A stretch of 64,000 bases of DNA from Chromohalobacter canadensis (GTDB lineage Bacteria > Pseudomonadota > Gammaproteobacteria > Pseudomonadales > Halomonadaceae). Positions 45,390 to 55,136 of this stretch are shown piece after piece. Positions within the stretch are counted from its first letter, which is position 1, and the number at the start of each line of letters is the position of its first letter. The DNA is taken from contig NZ_CP140151.1 in NCBI RefSeq assembly GCF_034479555.1, positions 682,001-746,000 of the forward strand. Direction: 5' to 3'. The notes beneath the pieces were generated by a model. That model saw nothing but the letters and a program-made list of their open reading frames with translations. It was not told the DNA's origin and searched no databases. The position numbers were made by a program, and so were the translations under genes.

Positions 45390-45823
45390 CGCGATAAATT
45401 CCTTAACTAGCTTACTGTTCGATCGTGTCTGCAAATGCAGTCGGCTTTCGGCCCGGCTTGTTTATTCAACGGCTTGCCAAGGCAACACCGCGACGAGTCC
45501 GTAAAGCCTTGTTGTTATCCAATGCTCGCAGGGAAACCATATACCGGTCTTTTGGAGAACGCAACAAGAAAAAAACACTGTTTTCCTTCCGCGTTTCCTG
45601 TCGTTTCGGTCAAGGTCACCTTTACCGCGAGCCGGCCCCAAAAGGCCTGGAAGCCACTCTACGCCGCCAATATTACATTGGCGTGACGTCAGCGACGCAC
45701 TCATCTTTACGATTCAAGGCTCTTTCTGGCAAGGGGCAATCCACACCAAGGGCAAGTTTTACTACAAAAGTCGTATAACACGGAGATAACTCCCGCCCGA
45801 TGTTGAAAACATGGCAAGAAAAA
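45390..45823 (-). promoter_or_regulatory. Long untranscribed or regulatory region upstream of the porin gene
   Basis: No gene is seen in 45390-45864. It contains a 7-bp inverted repeat CGCCAAT / ATTGGCG with 5-base spacer at 45665-45683, directly followed by the palindrome TGACGTCA (45684-45691), and a pyrimidine/purine-poor AT-rich stretch 45740-45780. Porin genes are commonly controlled by two-component regulators; no known binding motif could be assigned. Confidence 0.4.
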
Positions 45824-45839
45824 AGGGGCTTGCGCCCCT
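45824..45839. terminator. Bidirectional terminator downstream of the ProQ-domain gene
   Basis: Stem AGGGGC / GCCCCT around loop TTGC, flanked by AAAAAA on the left and TTTTT on the right. On the minus strand it lies 26 bases past the ProQ-like gene's stop and is followed by T-rich sequence. Confidence 0.88.
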
Positions 45840-45864
45840 CTTTTTCAATACTTTCATCCGAGTG

Positions 45865-46647
45865 TCATCGACCATGCTTGGCGAGTAGCTGGCTCAACTT
45901 GCGCTCCAACTGTTCGGATTCCTTGTGCTCGTTGCGCTGCTTTTGCTGTTTCTTCTGCTTCTTCGTGAGCTCATCGAGCTGCTTGCGGGCGTGGCGAGCC
46001 TCACCCTCGGTCACGGTGCCTGCTGACTGGCCGTCGAGATCCACTCGCGTCACGTCGGCACGTACCGCCTTGAGGTAACGCGGCAAGTGCACATAGCACG
46101 CCAGGGCGCGACGCACGAGCTTCTCCGGCCAGGGCTCGCGCGCCACCAAATCGAGATGAATACCCGTCTTGAGCGGCTGAGTATGGCCCTTGAAGAAGGT
46201 TTCCGGATAGCGCTGGTACCACTGCGCCAGCAACGACTGGGGAGAAGGCGGCTCATGTTCCGCGCCCAGCGCCAGGTTTGCCTGCAGAGTTTCACTTTCA
46301 GCGTGGCTAGCGCTTTTGCTTTGATCGTCTGACGACGAGGCAGGGGCTGAAGACGCTTGATCGTCGGTGGTTTCTCCCGCCGACCGACGCGGGCCACGAA
46401 ACGCGATGGGCCCAAGCCCTCGGGCTTTCGCGCCGGCGTCGGGCAACTCCGCCTGGGTGGCGGGCGTCTCGGTCTCGTCGGGCTCCAACTCGGCAAGCGC
46501 CAGGAGGCGCTCACGCAGGGCGCGGTTTTCCGACTCGAGTGCCGAGACCTGGCCACGAGCGGCTTCGAGGTTGGCCCGACAGGCCTCGGCTTGATGTTCC
46601 AATGCCCTGAACAGGGCGTCTGCGTGGTCGGTCAGCAAGGCGTGCAC
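45865..46647 (-). CDS. ProQ/FinO-domain RNA-binding protein with N-terminal coiled coil
   Basis: The 260-residue protein carries a FinO/ProQ RNA-binding domain at about 135-235: SLLAQWYQRYPETFFKGHTQPLKTGIHLDLV and RADVTRVDLDGQSAGTVTEGEARHARKQL, the latter nearly matching E. coli ProQ. Unlike ProQ, where the domain is N-terminal, it follows a coiled coil (about 1-55, QAEACRANLEAARGQVSALESENRALRERL) and an acidic Ser/Ala linker, and ends in a lysine-rich tail (KKQKKQQKQRNEHKES). GTG is the chosen start (46647), with AGGGAG only two bases upstream, so the true start could be slightly downstream. ProQ proteins bind small RNAs and 3' UTR hairpins. Confidence 0.8.
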   Translation of the reverse strand: MHALLTDHADALFRALEHQAEACRANLEAARGQVSALESENRALRERLLALAELEPDETETPATQAELPDAGAKARGLGPIAFRGPRRSAGETTDDQASSAPASSSDDQSKSASHAESETLQANLALGAEHEPPSPQSLLAQWYQRYPETFFKGHTQPLKTGIHLDLVAREPWPEKLVRRALACYVHLPRYLKAVRADVTRVDLDGQSAGTVTEGEARHARKQLDELTKKQKKQQKQRNEHKESEQLERKLSQLLAKHGR

Positions 46648-46777
46648 TCCCTGATTGCCTTGAACAAACGCTGGGCCTCGAATCGTCTACGTATTGATGT
46701 ACCATCGACACGGCAGACAGGCCCGGCCCATGCGGGCTACCGGGTAAGTCTGTGCCAGCTTCGCCGCGCTGGCAACC

Positions 46778-47314
46778 TCACCGCCGTTCGTAATGCACGA
46801 ACGCGTAGTCAGGCTTGCCGTCGCCGCCCTGTCCCGGCACACGCTGGGTTTCCTGCCAATGCGTGGTGTCGACCGCGGGAAACCAGGCATCGCCCTGCAC
46901 CGACACATCGACCTCGGTCAGATAAAGTCGCGTCGCACACGGCAAAGCGGCGGCGAAAATTTCGCCACCGCCGATCACGCAGATATCCTCGACACCCTCG
47001 ATGATGGCTTGGCTATCGGCCATATCGAGAGCACTGGCCAGGTCATGGCACACACTGATTCCATCATGGACATAGTCACGGTCACGGGTGACAACGATAT
47101 TGAGCCGTCCAGGAAGCGGCCTGCCGATGGACTCGAACGTCTTGCGCCCCATGACCAGCGGTTTATTCATGGTGACAGCCTTGAAGAACTTGAGATCCTC
47201 CGGCAAGTGCCAAGGCAACTCGTTATCGACACCGATGACACGTTCGCGCGACATCGCCGCCACCAGTGCAATAGGCACCACCGTATCGACACAGGTGGTC
47301 GTGCGCTCACTCAT
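46778..47314 (-). CDS. folA: Dihydrofolate reductase
   Basis: FolA reduces dihydrofolate to tetrahydrofolate. The 178-residue protein has the expected motifs: [51 protein letters not shown] (in parts; the Asp/Glu substrate residue is in LPEDLKFF), [12 protein letters not shown] and LYLTEVD. A short N-terminal extension of 15 residues precedes the usual start. It overlaps thyA by four bases, coupling reductase and synthase production. Confidence 0.95.
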   Translation of the reverse strand: MSERTTTCVDTVVPIALVAAMSRERVIGVDNELPWHLPEDLKFFKAVTMNKPLVMGRKTFESIGRPLPGRLNIVVTRDRDYVHDGISVCHDLASALDMADSQAIIEGVEDICVIGGGEIFAAALPCATRLYLTEVDVSVQGDAWFPAVDTTHWQETQRVPGQGGDGKPDYAFVHYERR

Positions 47315-48105
47315 ACGGCAACCTCCGCTTTGATATGCGGATGCGGATCATAATCCTCGATAGCGATATCCTCGAAGGTGAAGGCGAACACATCCTTGAT
47401 ATCGGGATTGAGCACCAAGCGTGGACGCGGGCGCGGCGCGCGGCTCAGCTGGAGATGCGCCTGATCGAGGTGATTGAGGTAGAGGTGAGCATCGCCCAGG
47501 GTATGGATGAACTCACCCGGGACCAGATCGCATGCCTGCGCGACCATATGAGTCAGCAATGCATAGCTGGCGATGTTGAATGGCACCCCAAGGAAGATGT
47601 CGGCGCTGCGCTGGTACAGCTGGCACGATAGCCGACCATCGGCAACATAGAACTGAAACAAGGCATGGCACGGCGGCAGCGCCATGTCATCGACCAATGC
47701 GGGATTCCAGGCGGAGACGATCAGCCGGCGCGAATCGGGGTTACGCTTGATCTGCTCGACGACATTGGCGATCTGATCGACATGTCCGCCATCCGGGCGC
47801 GGCCAACTGCGCCACTGGTAACCATAAACGGGCCCCAGATCGCCGTTCTCGTCGGCCCATTCGTCCCAGATACGGACCCGGTTTTCCTTGAGGTAGGCAA
47901 TGTTGGTGTCACCACGCAGGAACCACAGCAGCTCATGGATGATGGAGCGCAAGTGGAGCTTCTTGGTGGTCACCAGCGGGAAGCCGTCGGCCAGATCGAA
48001 GCGCATCTGATGACCGAAAACGCTGCGCGTCCCGGTCCCGGTGCGGTCACTTTTTTCCACGCCATTATCGAGCACATGGCGCATCAAATCGAGATAAGGC
48101 TGCAT
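47311..48105 (-). CDS. thyA: Thymidylate synthase
   Basis: ThyA methylates dUMP to dTMP. From ATG 48105 the protein has 264 residues, exactly the E. coli length, and shows [18 protein letters not shown], the catalytic [11 protein letters not shown] with the nucleophilic Cys, [28 protein letters not shown] and the C-terminal IKAEVAV-type end. It is coupled to folA. lgt ends 64 bases upstream of its start. Confidence 0.96.
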   Translation of the reverse strand: MQPYLDLMRHVLDNGVEKSDRTGTGTRSVFGHQMRFDLADGFPLVTTKKLHLRSIIHELLWFLRGDTNIAYLKENRVRIWDEWADENGDLGPVYGYQWRSWPRPDGGHVDQIANVVEQIKRNPDSRRLIVSAWNPALVDDMALPPCHALFQFYVADGRLSCQLYQRSADIFLGVPFNIASYALLTHMVAQACDLVPGEFIHTLGDAHLYLNHLDQAHLQLSRAPRPRPRLVLNPDIKDVFAFTFEDIAIEDYDPHPHIKAEVAV

Positions 48106-48168
48106 GTCATCCGAACGTTGAACGATGAAGGCGCGGCATTGCCACGCCGGAATTGGACACCTGGCCAC

Positions 48169-48975
48169 TCACGCTGTCGGCTGCGCTTCTCGCGCGTCGT
48201 CGACCGGCTGCCGACGCGACCAGGACATCAAGGCGATGCCGGCCAAGGCCATGGGCACGGTCAACAATTGACCCATCGTCAGCCAGCCGAAGGCGATGAA
48301 ACCTAGCTGTGGGTCGGGCTGACGCACGAACTCGACCGAGAAGCGAAACACCGCGTAAAGCAACAGGAACAGGCCGGATATCATACCACGCCGACGCGGC
48401 CGGCTAGAGACCCACCACAGCACGACGAACATCACCACGCCTTCCAGCGCGAACTCATAAAGTGGCGAGGGATGACGTCCCTCGGGGCCCAGACCAGGAT
48501 ACACCAGCGCCCAGGGCACATCGGTCACACGCCCGGGTAATTCATGATTGATGAAGTTGCCGATGCGTCCGGCCCCCAGGCCAATCGGCACCATGGGCGC
48601 CACGAAATCGGTCAGCTGGAAAAACGCCAAGCGATGCTTACGCGCGAACAAGCCAGCGGCAATCAAGACACCGACCAAGCCGCCATGGAAGCTCATTCCG
48701 CCATCCCAGACCTGGAAGATCCATAACGGATCGGCCATCAGGCGTTCGAAACCATAAAAGATCGCATATCCTACGCGTCCACCGAGAACGACCCCCAGCG
48801 CCCCATAGAACAACAAGTCCCCGATATCATCGGGCTTGAGACCGATGCGGGCGGCGCGCTTGCGCCCCAGCCACCAGGCCCCCACGAAGCCAATGACATA
48901 CATCAGCCCGTACCAATGCACCTTGAAGGGCCCCAAGGCGATGGCGATGGGGTCTATATCGGGGTAACTGAGCAT
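48169..48975 (-). CDS. lgt: Prolipoprotein diacylglyceryl transferase
   Basis: Lgt attaches diacylglycerol to the lipobox Cys of prolipoproteins in the inner membrane. The 268-residue protein (ATG 48975, AAGGAG upstream) has seven hydrophobic segments, the catalytic HGGLVG segment (MSFHGGLVGVLIA), and the phosphatidylglycerol signature GRIGNFINHELPGRVTD. HPSPLYEFALEG and the C-terminal RFSVEFVRQPDPQLGF block are present. The order lgt-thyA-folA is common in gammaproteobacteria. Confidence 0.95.
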   Translation of the reverse strand: MLSYPDIDPIAIALGPFKVHWYGLMYVIGFVGAWWLGRKRAARIGLKPDDIGDLLFYGALGVVLGGRVGYAIFYGFERLMADPLWIFQVWDGGMSFHGGLVGVLIAAGLFARKHRLAFFQLTDFVAPMVPIGLGAGRIGNFINHELPGRVTDVPWALVYPGLGPEGRHPSPLYEFALEGVVMFVVLWWVSSRPRRRGMISGLFLLLYAVFRFSVEFVRQPDPQLGFIAFGWLTMGQLLTVPMALAGIALMSWSRRQPVDDAREAQPTA

Positions 48976-49060
48976 GCGTACTCCTTGCATACGTTCTGGT
49001 CGGCGTGGGCCCGACACCTTACGACAGCCGCTGCCGGGCGGCAACGACACACAGCATCGG

Positions 49061-51115
49061 CTACGTTTCGGGCGTATCGCCGTTGCCCACCCAACGGCGC
49101 ACCATCGCCACCAAATCACCGGGACGGTAAGGCTTGGCCAGGCAGTCATCCATGCCCGCCTGCAGAAAGGCTTCACGATTGGTTTGCGTGACATTGGCGG
49201 TCAACGCCACCAGCACGCTGGCATGCCGCCTCGCCAGACGACGCTCCAACCGACGCCAGCGACGACTGGTTTCCATGCCGTCGAGAGTCGGCATGTAGAT
49301 GTCCATGAATACCAGATCGAACGATTGACGCTCGGCCAGCGCTAGCGCCTCCTCACCGTTCGTAGCGGTCTCGACATGACACCCCTGGCGCTCGAGTACG
49401 CTACATGCCAGCAGCGTATTGACGGGGCCATCATCGACGACTAGCACCCGGGGGCTCGCATCGCTTGAATGCGTATCGACCGCCGGCTTTTCCTCCGTCA
49501 AGGTATCGAGCAAGAGCATGGCGTCTTCCAGCCGTCGCCGCAGCGCCTCCCACTGTGGCGGGCGATGAGGCGCATCACCCTCGGGGGGCGAGGTCAGCGT
49601 ATTAACGCAGGCTTCGAGTTCTTGGCGCAGGTGTGACAGATAGCCCGTCTTGAGACGTGCATCCTCACGCGCCTGATCACGGGCGAGGCGCAAGCGATGC
49701 AAGGTTTCGCCGGCCTCGGTCTGATCGATTAACCCCCAGACGGAGTGTTCACCACGCACGGCCAAGCATTCGAGACGATATTCACGCGCTCCTCCTCCCG
49801 CATCGCTCACCTGTACCCGGCGCCGTTGCTCGTCAACGAGCCGCGGCTTCAACCACTCGGTCAACAGAATGTCGCGCAACGCCTCAGGGCGCTCGCCGAG
49901 CAACCTTGCCAAGGCGGGGTTCAGAGTGACGATGGTATCGCCCTCGGTCAGCAGGGCTGGTAGTTGCAGGATGTTGAGCCATGCCGGCATATCCCAAACA
50001 TCGTTCGATGTGTGAGTCCCCAATTGTGGCTCGAGACGCGTCAATAGCGCATCCAAGGTAGCCGGCGAGACGGTGGTGATGTCCGGTGTATCGTCCTGCG
50101 ACCGGAGGAGCCAGCCTTGGAGCCTACCTAGCGCGGCCTGCCAGGCATCCTCCTCGCGCTGCAATCGCCAATAGAGCACGGTCACGAAGCCCGCGAAGAT
50201 CAGCACATTGCCGAGAATCAAGCCGATACTCAGCCATGGCAGCGCTTTCTGCCAGGCACTGTCGTCAGGCAAGCTCAGGCGACTCACCAGCCGCCAACCG
50301 GTGCTGGGCAGCGTGTCCCAGATCAGAGCCTGGCGGCCCTCCTCTAGCCACTGCATGCCATAACGCCCCGCGGCGTCCGGCAACACGCGGGAAGCGTCAT
50401 CGCGCATCAAGGCATTCCCGGCGCTGTCGATCAGCCAGTGTTCCCCGATGTTGCCCGTCTCATCACGAATCAAACGCTTCAACCGCGGTAGGGAGATTTC
50501 CATCCCCACCCGCGCGAGGTAACGCTCATTCCACATGACATCATGAGTGGCGACCAGACGTCCCGATGGTGCTTGCGCCTCGGTCCACCAAGTCACGTCT
50601 TCCACATCGCCAGGGACGGGCTCTCGCTGATATGGGGGAAGGCTGCTATCGATATCGTCCTGCAACTCGGGGACGCTGAACTCGCGCATGTCCACCGGCA
50701 AGACAAAGAGGCGAGTGACCAAGGCATCCATGCCGTCATAGTCATCGAGCAGCCTCGTCAGCCGCCGCTGGGTATCGTCGTGCGACAGCACGGCCGGCAG
50801 TCCCGGAGCCATACTCGGGGAGGACGAAGCATGCTCTTCCATCGACTGAAGGATGCGCCGCGAGCCACGCGCAAGCATCACCAGATGCTGCTGTTGAGCG
50901 GTCAAGCGAGCGTCCAACTGGCGCGCGTAGACACTGTGCGAGGCCTGTAGACGCGCCAGCGCGTTTTCCGATTCACGACGGTCGCTCGCCTGCCAGATTA
51001 ATGCCCCGGCGCCCAGGCACACCAACGTGAAGCCTATCTCGGCCAGCAACAACGGCCACAGCAACGCTTTCCAGCGCGAACGCTGGGGGCTCGAAGGAGT
51101 CGCGGCTTTGTGCAT
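49061..51115 (-). CDS. Membrane sensor with receiver domain but no histidine-kinase ATPase
   Basis: The 684-residue protein has TM1 (about 15-42), an extracytoplasmic sensory domain of about 230 residues (DTQRRLTRLLDDYDGMDALVTRLF, WTEAQAPSGRLVATHDV: a cache-like pattern), TM2 (about 285-310), a PAS-like region (about 370-450), a dimerisation-like helix (DARLKTGYLSHLRQELEACV, about 465-500) and a C-terminal receiver domain with VLVVDDGPVN, the phosphoacceptor Asp in FMDIYMPTLDG and the Lys in AKPYRPG. The HATPase domain expected between helix and receiver is missing. Either phosphorylated by another kinase or a decayed hybrid kinase. Start 51115 rather than 51193 has moderate ribosome site support. 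Confidence 0.8.
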   Translation of the reverse strand: MHKAATPSSPQRSRWKALLWPLLLAEIGFTLVCLGAGALIWQASDRRESENALARLQASHSVYARQLDARLTAQQQHLVMLARGSRRILQSMEEHASSSPSMAPGLPAVLSHDDTQRRLTRLLDDYDGMDALVTRLFVLPVDMREFSVPELQDDIDSSLPPYQREPVPGDVEDVTWWTEAQAPSGRLVATHDVMWNERYLARVGMEISLPRLKRLIRDETGNIGEHWLIDSAGNALMRDDASRVLPDAAGRYGMQWLEEGRQALIWDTLPSTGWRLVSRLSLPDDSAWQKALPWLSIGLILGNVLIFAGFVTVLYWRLQREEDAWQAALGRLQGWLLRSQDDTPDITTVSPATLDALLTRLEPQLGTHTSNDVWDMPAWLNILQLPALLTEGDTIVTLNPALARLLGERPEALRDILLTEWLKPRLVDEQRRRVQVSDAGGGAREYRLECLAVRGEHSVWGLIDQTEAGETLHRLRLARDQAREDARLKTGYLSHLRQELEACVNTLTSPPEGDAPHRPPQWEALRRRLEDAMLLLDTLTEEKPAVDTHSSDASPRVLVVDDGPVNTLLACSVLERQGCHVETATNGEEALALAERQSFDLVFMDIYMPTLDGMETSRRWRRLERRLARRHASVLVALTANVTQTNREAFLQAGMDDCLAKPYRPGDLVAMVRRWVGNGDTPET

Positions 51116-51265
51116 TCCCAACCCTGCTCGTGACGATGCAGCGAGTGTACGCGCTCGCTTACCGGCTGTCATGGCACGTGCGGGCCTCGGCATGGCGCGT
51201 TACGCTGGCGCTATCATCTTCGCGATAGCAACGTCCAAGAAAGCCTTTGGCGAGAGAAATATGAC

Positions 51266-52048
51266 ATGTGTTTGATCGTCTTCGACTGGCGCCCAGGCAG
51301 CGACACGCCCCTGCGTCTAGCCGCCAACCGTGATGAACTTCACGCCCGACCGACACAAGCGTTGGGCGCATGGCCGGATGCACCCACCCTCGTCGGCGGT
51401 CGTGATCTGCGTGCCGGAGGCACTTGGTTGGCGGCCTCGCAAACGGGACGCATCGCAGCAGTGACCAATGTTCGCGACGCACACGCTACAGCACCGTCTT
51501 CACCTCCCAGCCGTGGCGCCCTGCCTTACCAGGCGCTGACGCACGAAGCACCAATCGCTTGGCTCGAGACTCTCGCGGCGAGCGAGGCGCAGGCCTATGA
51601 CTGGTTCAATCTGCTCTATTGCGATGGCGTCACGCTCGTGCATGTTCACCATGGCCCGGCAGGCACGACGCTCGCCCGGGTTTCGCCCGGTGTGCATGGT
51701 CTTTCCAATGCCACCCTGGATACCCCCTGGCCGAAAGTGATCCGCGCACGGGACGGCTTCGAGCGTGCACTGACGCAGCCCGCGTGGCAGGCGCCCGCGC
51801 TGGAGACGATGCACGATACCCGGTCGGCGCCGACATCGGAGCTACCGGATACCGGCGTGGGCATGGAAATGGAAAGCTTCCTATCACCGATCTTCATTCG
51901 CGGGGAGCGCTACGGCACTCGCGCCACGACGCTCGTGGAATGGCGCCCCACCGGCATCGAGCTACAGGAATCACGCTTCAGCCCGAACGGCATCGAGTAC
52001 GACAGTCACCGATATTCACTCGCCCTGACGGACGCCACTCAATCCTGA
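51266..52048 (+). CDS. NRDE/TANGO2-family protein
   Basis: The 260-residue cytoplasmic protein starts MCLIVFDWRP and has the defining AANRDELHARPT motif, VGGRDLRAGGTWLAAS, AAVTNVRD and C-terminal LSPIFIRGERYGTRATT. It belongs to the Ntn-hydrolase-like NRDE/TANGO2 superfamily, with Cys 2 as a possible N-terminal nucleophile. In eukaryotes TANGO2 relatives affect Golgi and haem movement; bacterial function is not known. Divergent from the sensor gene and convergent with ptsP. Confidence 0.88.
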   Translation: MCLIVFDWRPGSDTPLRLAANRDELHARPTQALGAWPDAPTLVGGRDLRAGGTWLAASQTGRIAAVTNVRDAHATAPSSPPSRGALPYQALTHEAPIAWLETLAASEAQAYDWFNLLYCDGVTLVHVHHGPAGTTLARVSPGVHGLSNATLDTPWPKVIRARDGFERALTQPAWQAPALETMHDTRSAPTSELPDTGVGMEMESFLSPIFIRGERYGTRATTLVEWRPTGIELQESRFSPNGIEYDSHRYSLALTDATQS

Positions 52049-52093
52049 CGACTCATTATCAAACGGCCCCGCGGCAGCGCACGCCACCAGGAC

Positions 52094-54361
52094 TCAGTCA
52101 TCGGGGGGCAGTAAATGTGCCAGCTTCCATTCGCCCATACGCTGGCGAAGGTGCGCCCGCACCGCCGCGGTGGTGGGCAACGCCAGCGTTTCGTCGAGCA
52201 GCGTCCGCGTGTCTGCAAGGGAAACACGCCGGATCGCCGCGCGCACGCGAGACAAGCTAGGGGCATTCATGGATAGCGCCTCGAAGCCCATCCCCATCAG
52301 CAGCAAGGCACCCGCGGGATCGCCTGCCAGCTCGCCGCATACCGAGGCTGGCACCTGCAAGCGTCGCGACTCGCTGGCGAGATGCGATAAGGCGCCCAGC
52401 ACGGCTGGATGGCAGGCATCGTAGAGGCTCGCCACACGAGGATTGTTGCGATCTACCGCCAGCAGGTATTGGGTGAGATCGTTACTGCCCACCGAGAAGA
52501 AATCGACACGGGCGGCCAACGCATCGAGCTGATAAAGCGTTCCCGGCACCTCGATCATTACTCCCACCTGAGGGCGCGCCAGCTTGACGCCCTCCTCGAT
52601 CAGTTCCCGCTGGGCCCGGTCGATGAGCTTGAGCGCGGTATCGACTTCTTCGATGCTCGAGATCATCGGCAACAGGATGCAAAGATTGTCGAGCCCCACC
52701 GAGGCACGCAGCATGGCGCGCAACTGCACCATCAACACTTCCGGATGATCGAGCGTCACGCGGATTCCACGCCACCCCAAAAAGGGGTTGGCCTCGTCGA
52801 TGGGAAAGTACGGCAGATCCTTGTCGCCACCGATATCCAGCGTGCGCATCACCACTGGCAACGGCGCGAAACTCTCGAGCTGATCGCGGTAAAGCCGTGT
52901 CTGCTCCTGCTCACTGGGGAAGCGCTCGTTCATCATGAACGGCACTTCAGTGCGATAAAGGCCTACGCCACCGACCCGTGACTTGAGGGACGCCACAGCT
53001 TCCACGGCTAGCCCCGTGTTGACCATCAAGGGCATGTAGTACCCGTCGGAGGTTTCGCTGGGGCGATCCTGCTCATGCTCGAGGACCTCGCTGAGCGCCT
53101 TCTCCTCGGCGATCAAGGTCTCGTAATGGTGCTCGCGCTCGACATCCGGGCGCACGAACAACCGACCGCGATGGCCGTCGAGAATCGCCCGGGCGCCGTT
53201 GAGCCTCGGCAAGGGTAAATCAACCATCCCCAGCACGGTGGGAATGCCCATTGCGCGCGCCAGAATAGCGACATGCGAGGTACTCGAACCGCGAATCGAT
53301 ACCAGCCCCACCAACTTGTCGCGTGGTACCTCGCCCAGCGATGCCGCACTCAATTCATCGCCGATCAGGATGGTCTGCTCGGGGAACGTATCCGGTGTAC
53401 GCGGGCTATCTTCCTGCAGGTGGGCGAGCACGCGGCGCCCCAGATCGCGGATGTCGGCGGCTCGCTCACGCAAATAATTGTCGTCGACACGCTCCAGATA
53501 CTGCACATGACGCTTGACCACATCGGCCAAGGCGCCAGGCGCCCACTGTCCTTCGCGGATGCGCTTCTCGACCTCCTGGCCCAACGCCGCGTCACCCAGC
53601 ATCTGCTGGTAGGCATCGAACAGGGCCACTTCCTGCGCCGAGATGCGCTTGACCAAACGTGCCGCCGCGACGCCGATTTCCTTGCGAACATTGGCGATTG
53701 CTTCGTGCAGGCGGGTGATTTCGGCCTCGATATCGGTGGGAATCAGGTCCGGCACGCTGTTGAGATCCGCTGGTGGCATCAGCACCACCAGTTCTCCCGA
53801 TGCCATGCCGGGCGATGCCGCAACACCCGCAAACATCGCCTGGCCATCGGCTTGGGCCGGCCGGGTCAGCGTGCCCGTCGCCATGGCGTGCGCCAGCACA
53901 CCGGCCAACTGCGCGGCCATGGTAATGAGAAATGCCTCATCGCCTTCGTCGAAACGCCGCATGGCCTGCTGCTGGACGACCAATACTCCGAGCATGCGGC
54001 GCTGGTGAATGATCGGCACGCCGAGGAAGCTCGAGAAACGTTCCTCGCCCGTCTCGGCGAAATAGCGGAAATACGGGTGCGAAGGCGCGTCCTCGAGATT
54101 GAGCGGTTCTTCGCGTTGCCCTACCAACCCGACCAACCCCTCGCCGAGTTCCATGCTCACCTGCCCCACCGCTTCGCTGTGCAAGCCAAGCGTATCCATG
54201 AGCACTAGGCGTTCGCGCTCAGCGTCGAACAGGTAGATGGAGCACACATCGGTGCGCATGGCCTTGCGAATTCGACGCACCATGGTCGCCAGCGCGGCTT
54301 CCAGGCTACGCGCACCGTTGACTTCCTGAATGATGCGTCGGAGAACATCGAGCATTGGCAT
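52094..54361 (-). CDS. ptsP: Phosphoenolpyruvate-protein phosphotransferase of the nitrogen PTS (EI-Ntr)
   Basis: The 755-residue protein has an N-terminal GAF domain (about 15-160: DVCSIYLFDAERERLVLMDT, LVGLVGQREEPLNLEDAPSHPYF) and the EI core: phosphohistidine motif RGSSTSHVAILARAMGIPT (about 370), PEP-binding GGVGLYRTEVPFMMNERFPSE, DIGGDKDLPYF, NPFLGWRGIR, and catalytic C-terminal EVPGTLYQLDALA, FFSVGSNDLTQYLLAVDRNN and CGELAGDPAG. EI-Ntr feeds PtsO/PtsN and links nitrogen status to regulation and potassium transport. The rppH gene is upstream on the same strand (112-base gap). Confidence 0.95.
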   Translation of the reverse strand: MPMLDVLRRIIQEVNGARSLEAALATMVRRIRKAMRTDVCSIYLFDAERERLVLMDTLGLHSEAVGQVSMELGEGLVGLVGQREEPLNLEDAPSHPYFRYFAETGEERFSSFLGVPIIHQRRMLGVLVVQQQAMRRFDEGDEAFLITMAAQLAGVLAHAMATGTLTRPAQADGQAMFAGVAASPGMASGELVVLMPPADLNSVPDLIPTDIEAEITRLHEAIANVRKEIGVAAARLVKRISAQEVALFDAYQQMLGDAALGQEVEKRIREGQWAPGALADVVKRHVQYLERVDDNYLRERAADIRDLGRRVLAHLQEDSPRTPDTFPEQTILIGDELSAASLGEVPRDKLVGLVSIRGSSTSHVAILARAMGIPTVLGMVDLPLPRLNGARAILDGHRGRLFVRPDVEREHHYETLIAEEKALSEVLEHEQDRPSETSDGYYMPLMVNTGLAVEAVASLKSRVGGVGLYRTEVPFMMNERFPSEQEQTRLYRDQLESFAPLPVVMRTLDIGGDKDLPYFPIDEANPFLGWRGIRVTLDHPEVLMVQLRAMLRASVGLDNLCILLPMISSIEEVDTALKLIDRAQRELIEEGVKLARPQVGVMIEVPGTLYQLDALAARVDFFSVGSNDLTQYLLAVDRNNPRVASLYDACHPAVLGALSHLASESRRLQVPASVCGELAGDPAGALLLMGMGFEALSMNAPSLSRVRAAIRRVSLADTRTLLDETLALPTTAAVRAHLRQRMGEWKLAHLLPPDD

Positions 54362-54473
54362 TTCTTCTTGTTGTCGTCACGACGTGCGTGCGACGGTTGG
54401 TCTCAAGGCGAACGCAGGGCATATTGACCCACCCCGCGATATCGACCCTCGGTGGCGATCTCTTGAGCGGCGC

Positions 54474-54977
54474 CTAGCAAGGCCCCTCTTCGTTCGCCAA
54501 ACGGTGAACGCGCGGCGCCAATTCGCGCAGAGCGCGGCGATAGACTTCGCGCTTGAAGGGCACGACCTGTCCCAGTGGATACCAATAACTGACCCAACGC
54601 CAGCCATCGAATTCCGGCTTGGGAGTGGAATCCACGCAAACTCGGCTATCCCGACACCGGATCTTGAGCAGGAACCACTTCTGTTTCTGGCCAATACATA
54701 TCGGCCTCGAATGCGTTCTCACCATGCGTCGTGGGAGACGGTAGCGCAGCCATCCGCGCGTACAGGCCAAGATCTCGACATCCTCCGGCGTCAAGCCGAT
54801 CTCTTCCTCGAGCTCCCGATACAATGCCTGTTCCGGTGTCTCATGCGCCTTGATTCCTCCTTGCGGAAATTGCCACGCATTCTGTCCCACACGACGCGCC
54901 CAGAGCAGCTGTCCACTGCGGTTGGCAATGATGATGCCAACGTTGGGCCTGAAGCCGTCAGCGTCGATCACGGACAT
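54474..54977 (-). CDS. rppH: RNA pyrophosphohydrolase
   Basis: RppH removes pyrophosphate from 5' triphosphate mRNA and starts RNase E-dependent decay. The 167-residue Nudix protein has the start [23 protein letters not shown], Nudix box [20 protein letters not shown] followed by IGL, and [13 protein letters not shown] with [13 protein letters not shown] near the C-terminus. Chosen start 54977 (AAGGTG close to the ATG) matches the family; the longer frame to 55055 is likely leader. Upstream of ptsP as in Pseudomonas. Confidence 0.93.
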   Translation of the reverse strand: MSVIDADGFRPNVGIIIANRSGQLLWARRVGQNAWQFPQGGIKAHETPEQALYRELEEEIGLTPEDVEILACTRGWLRYRLPRRMVRTHSRPICIGQKQKWFLLKIRCRDSRVCVDSTPKPEFDGWRWVSYWYPLGQVVPFKREVYRRALRELAPRVHRLANEEGPC

Positions 54978-55136
54978 CACCTTAATGAATATTCGTTGAG
55001 GCCATTCTTCCACAAAGCCAGAAAGCGCATCAATACGCCTTGTGGTGGGCAACATTCAGTAACTCTGCGATAATCCACCTCCTTTTACGCCGCACGCAAT
55101 CTTCCTGTTCACCCAGCACGATGCAAGGAGTCCTCC

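Noticed and set aside
45425..45778. Short plus-strand frames upstream of the porin
   Set aside because: No ribosome site, unusual composition, and the region is better explained as porin regulatory sequence.
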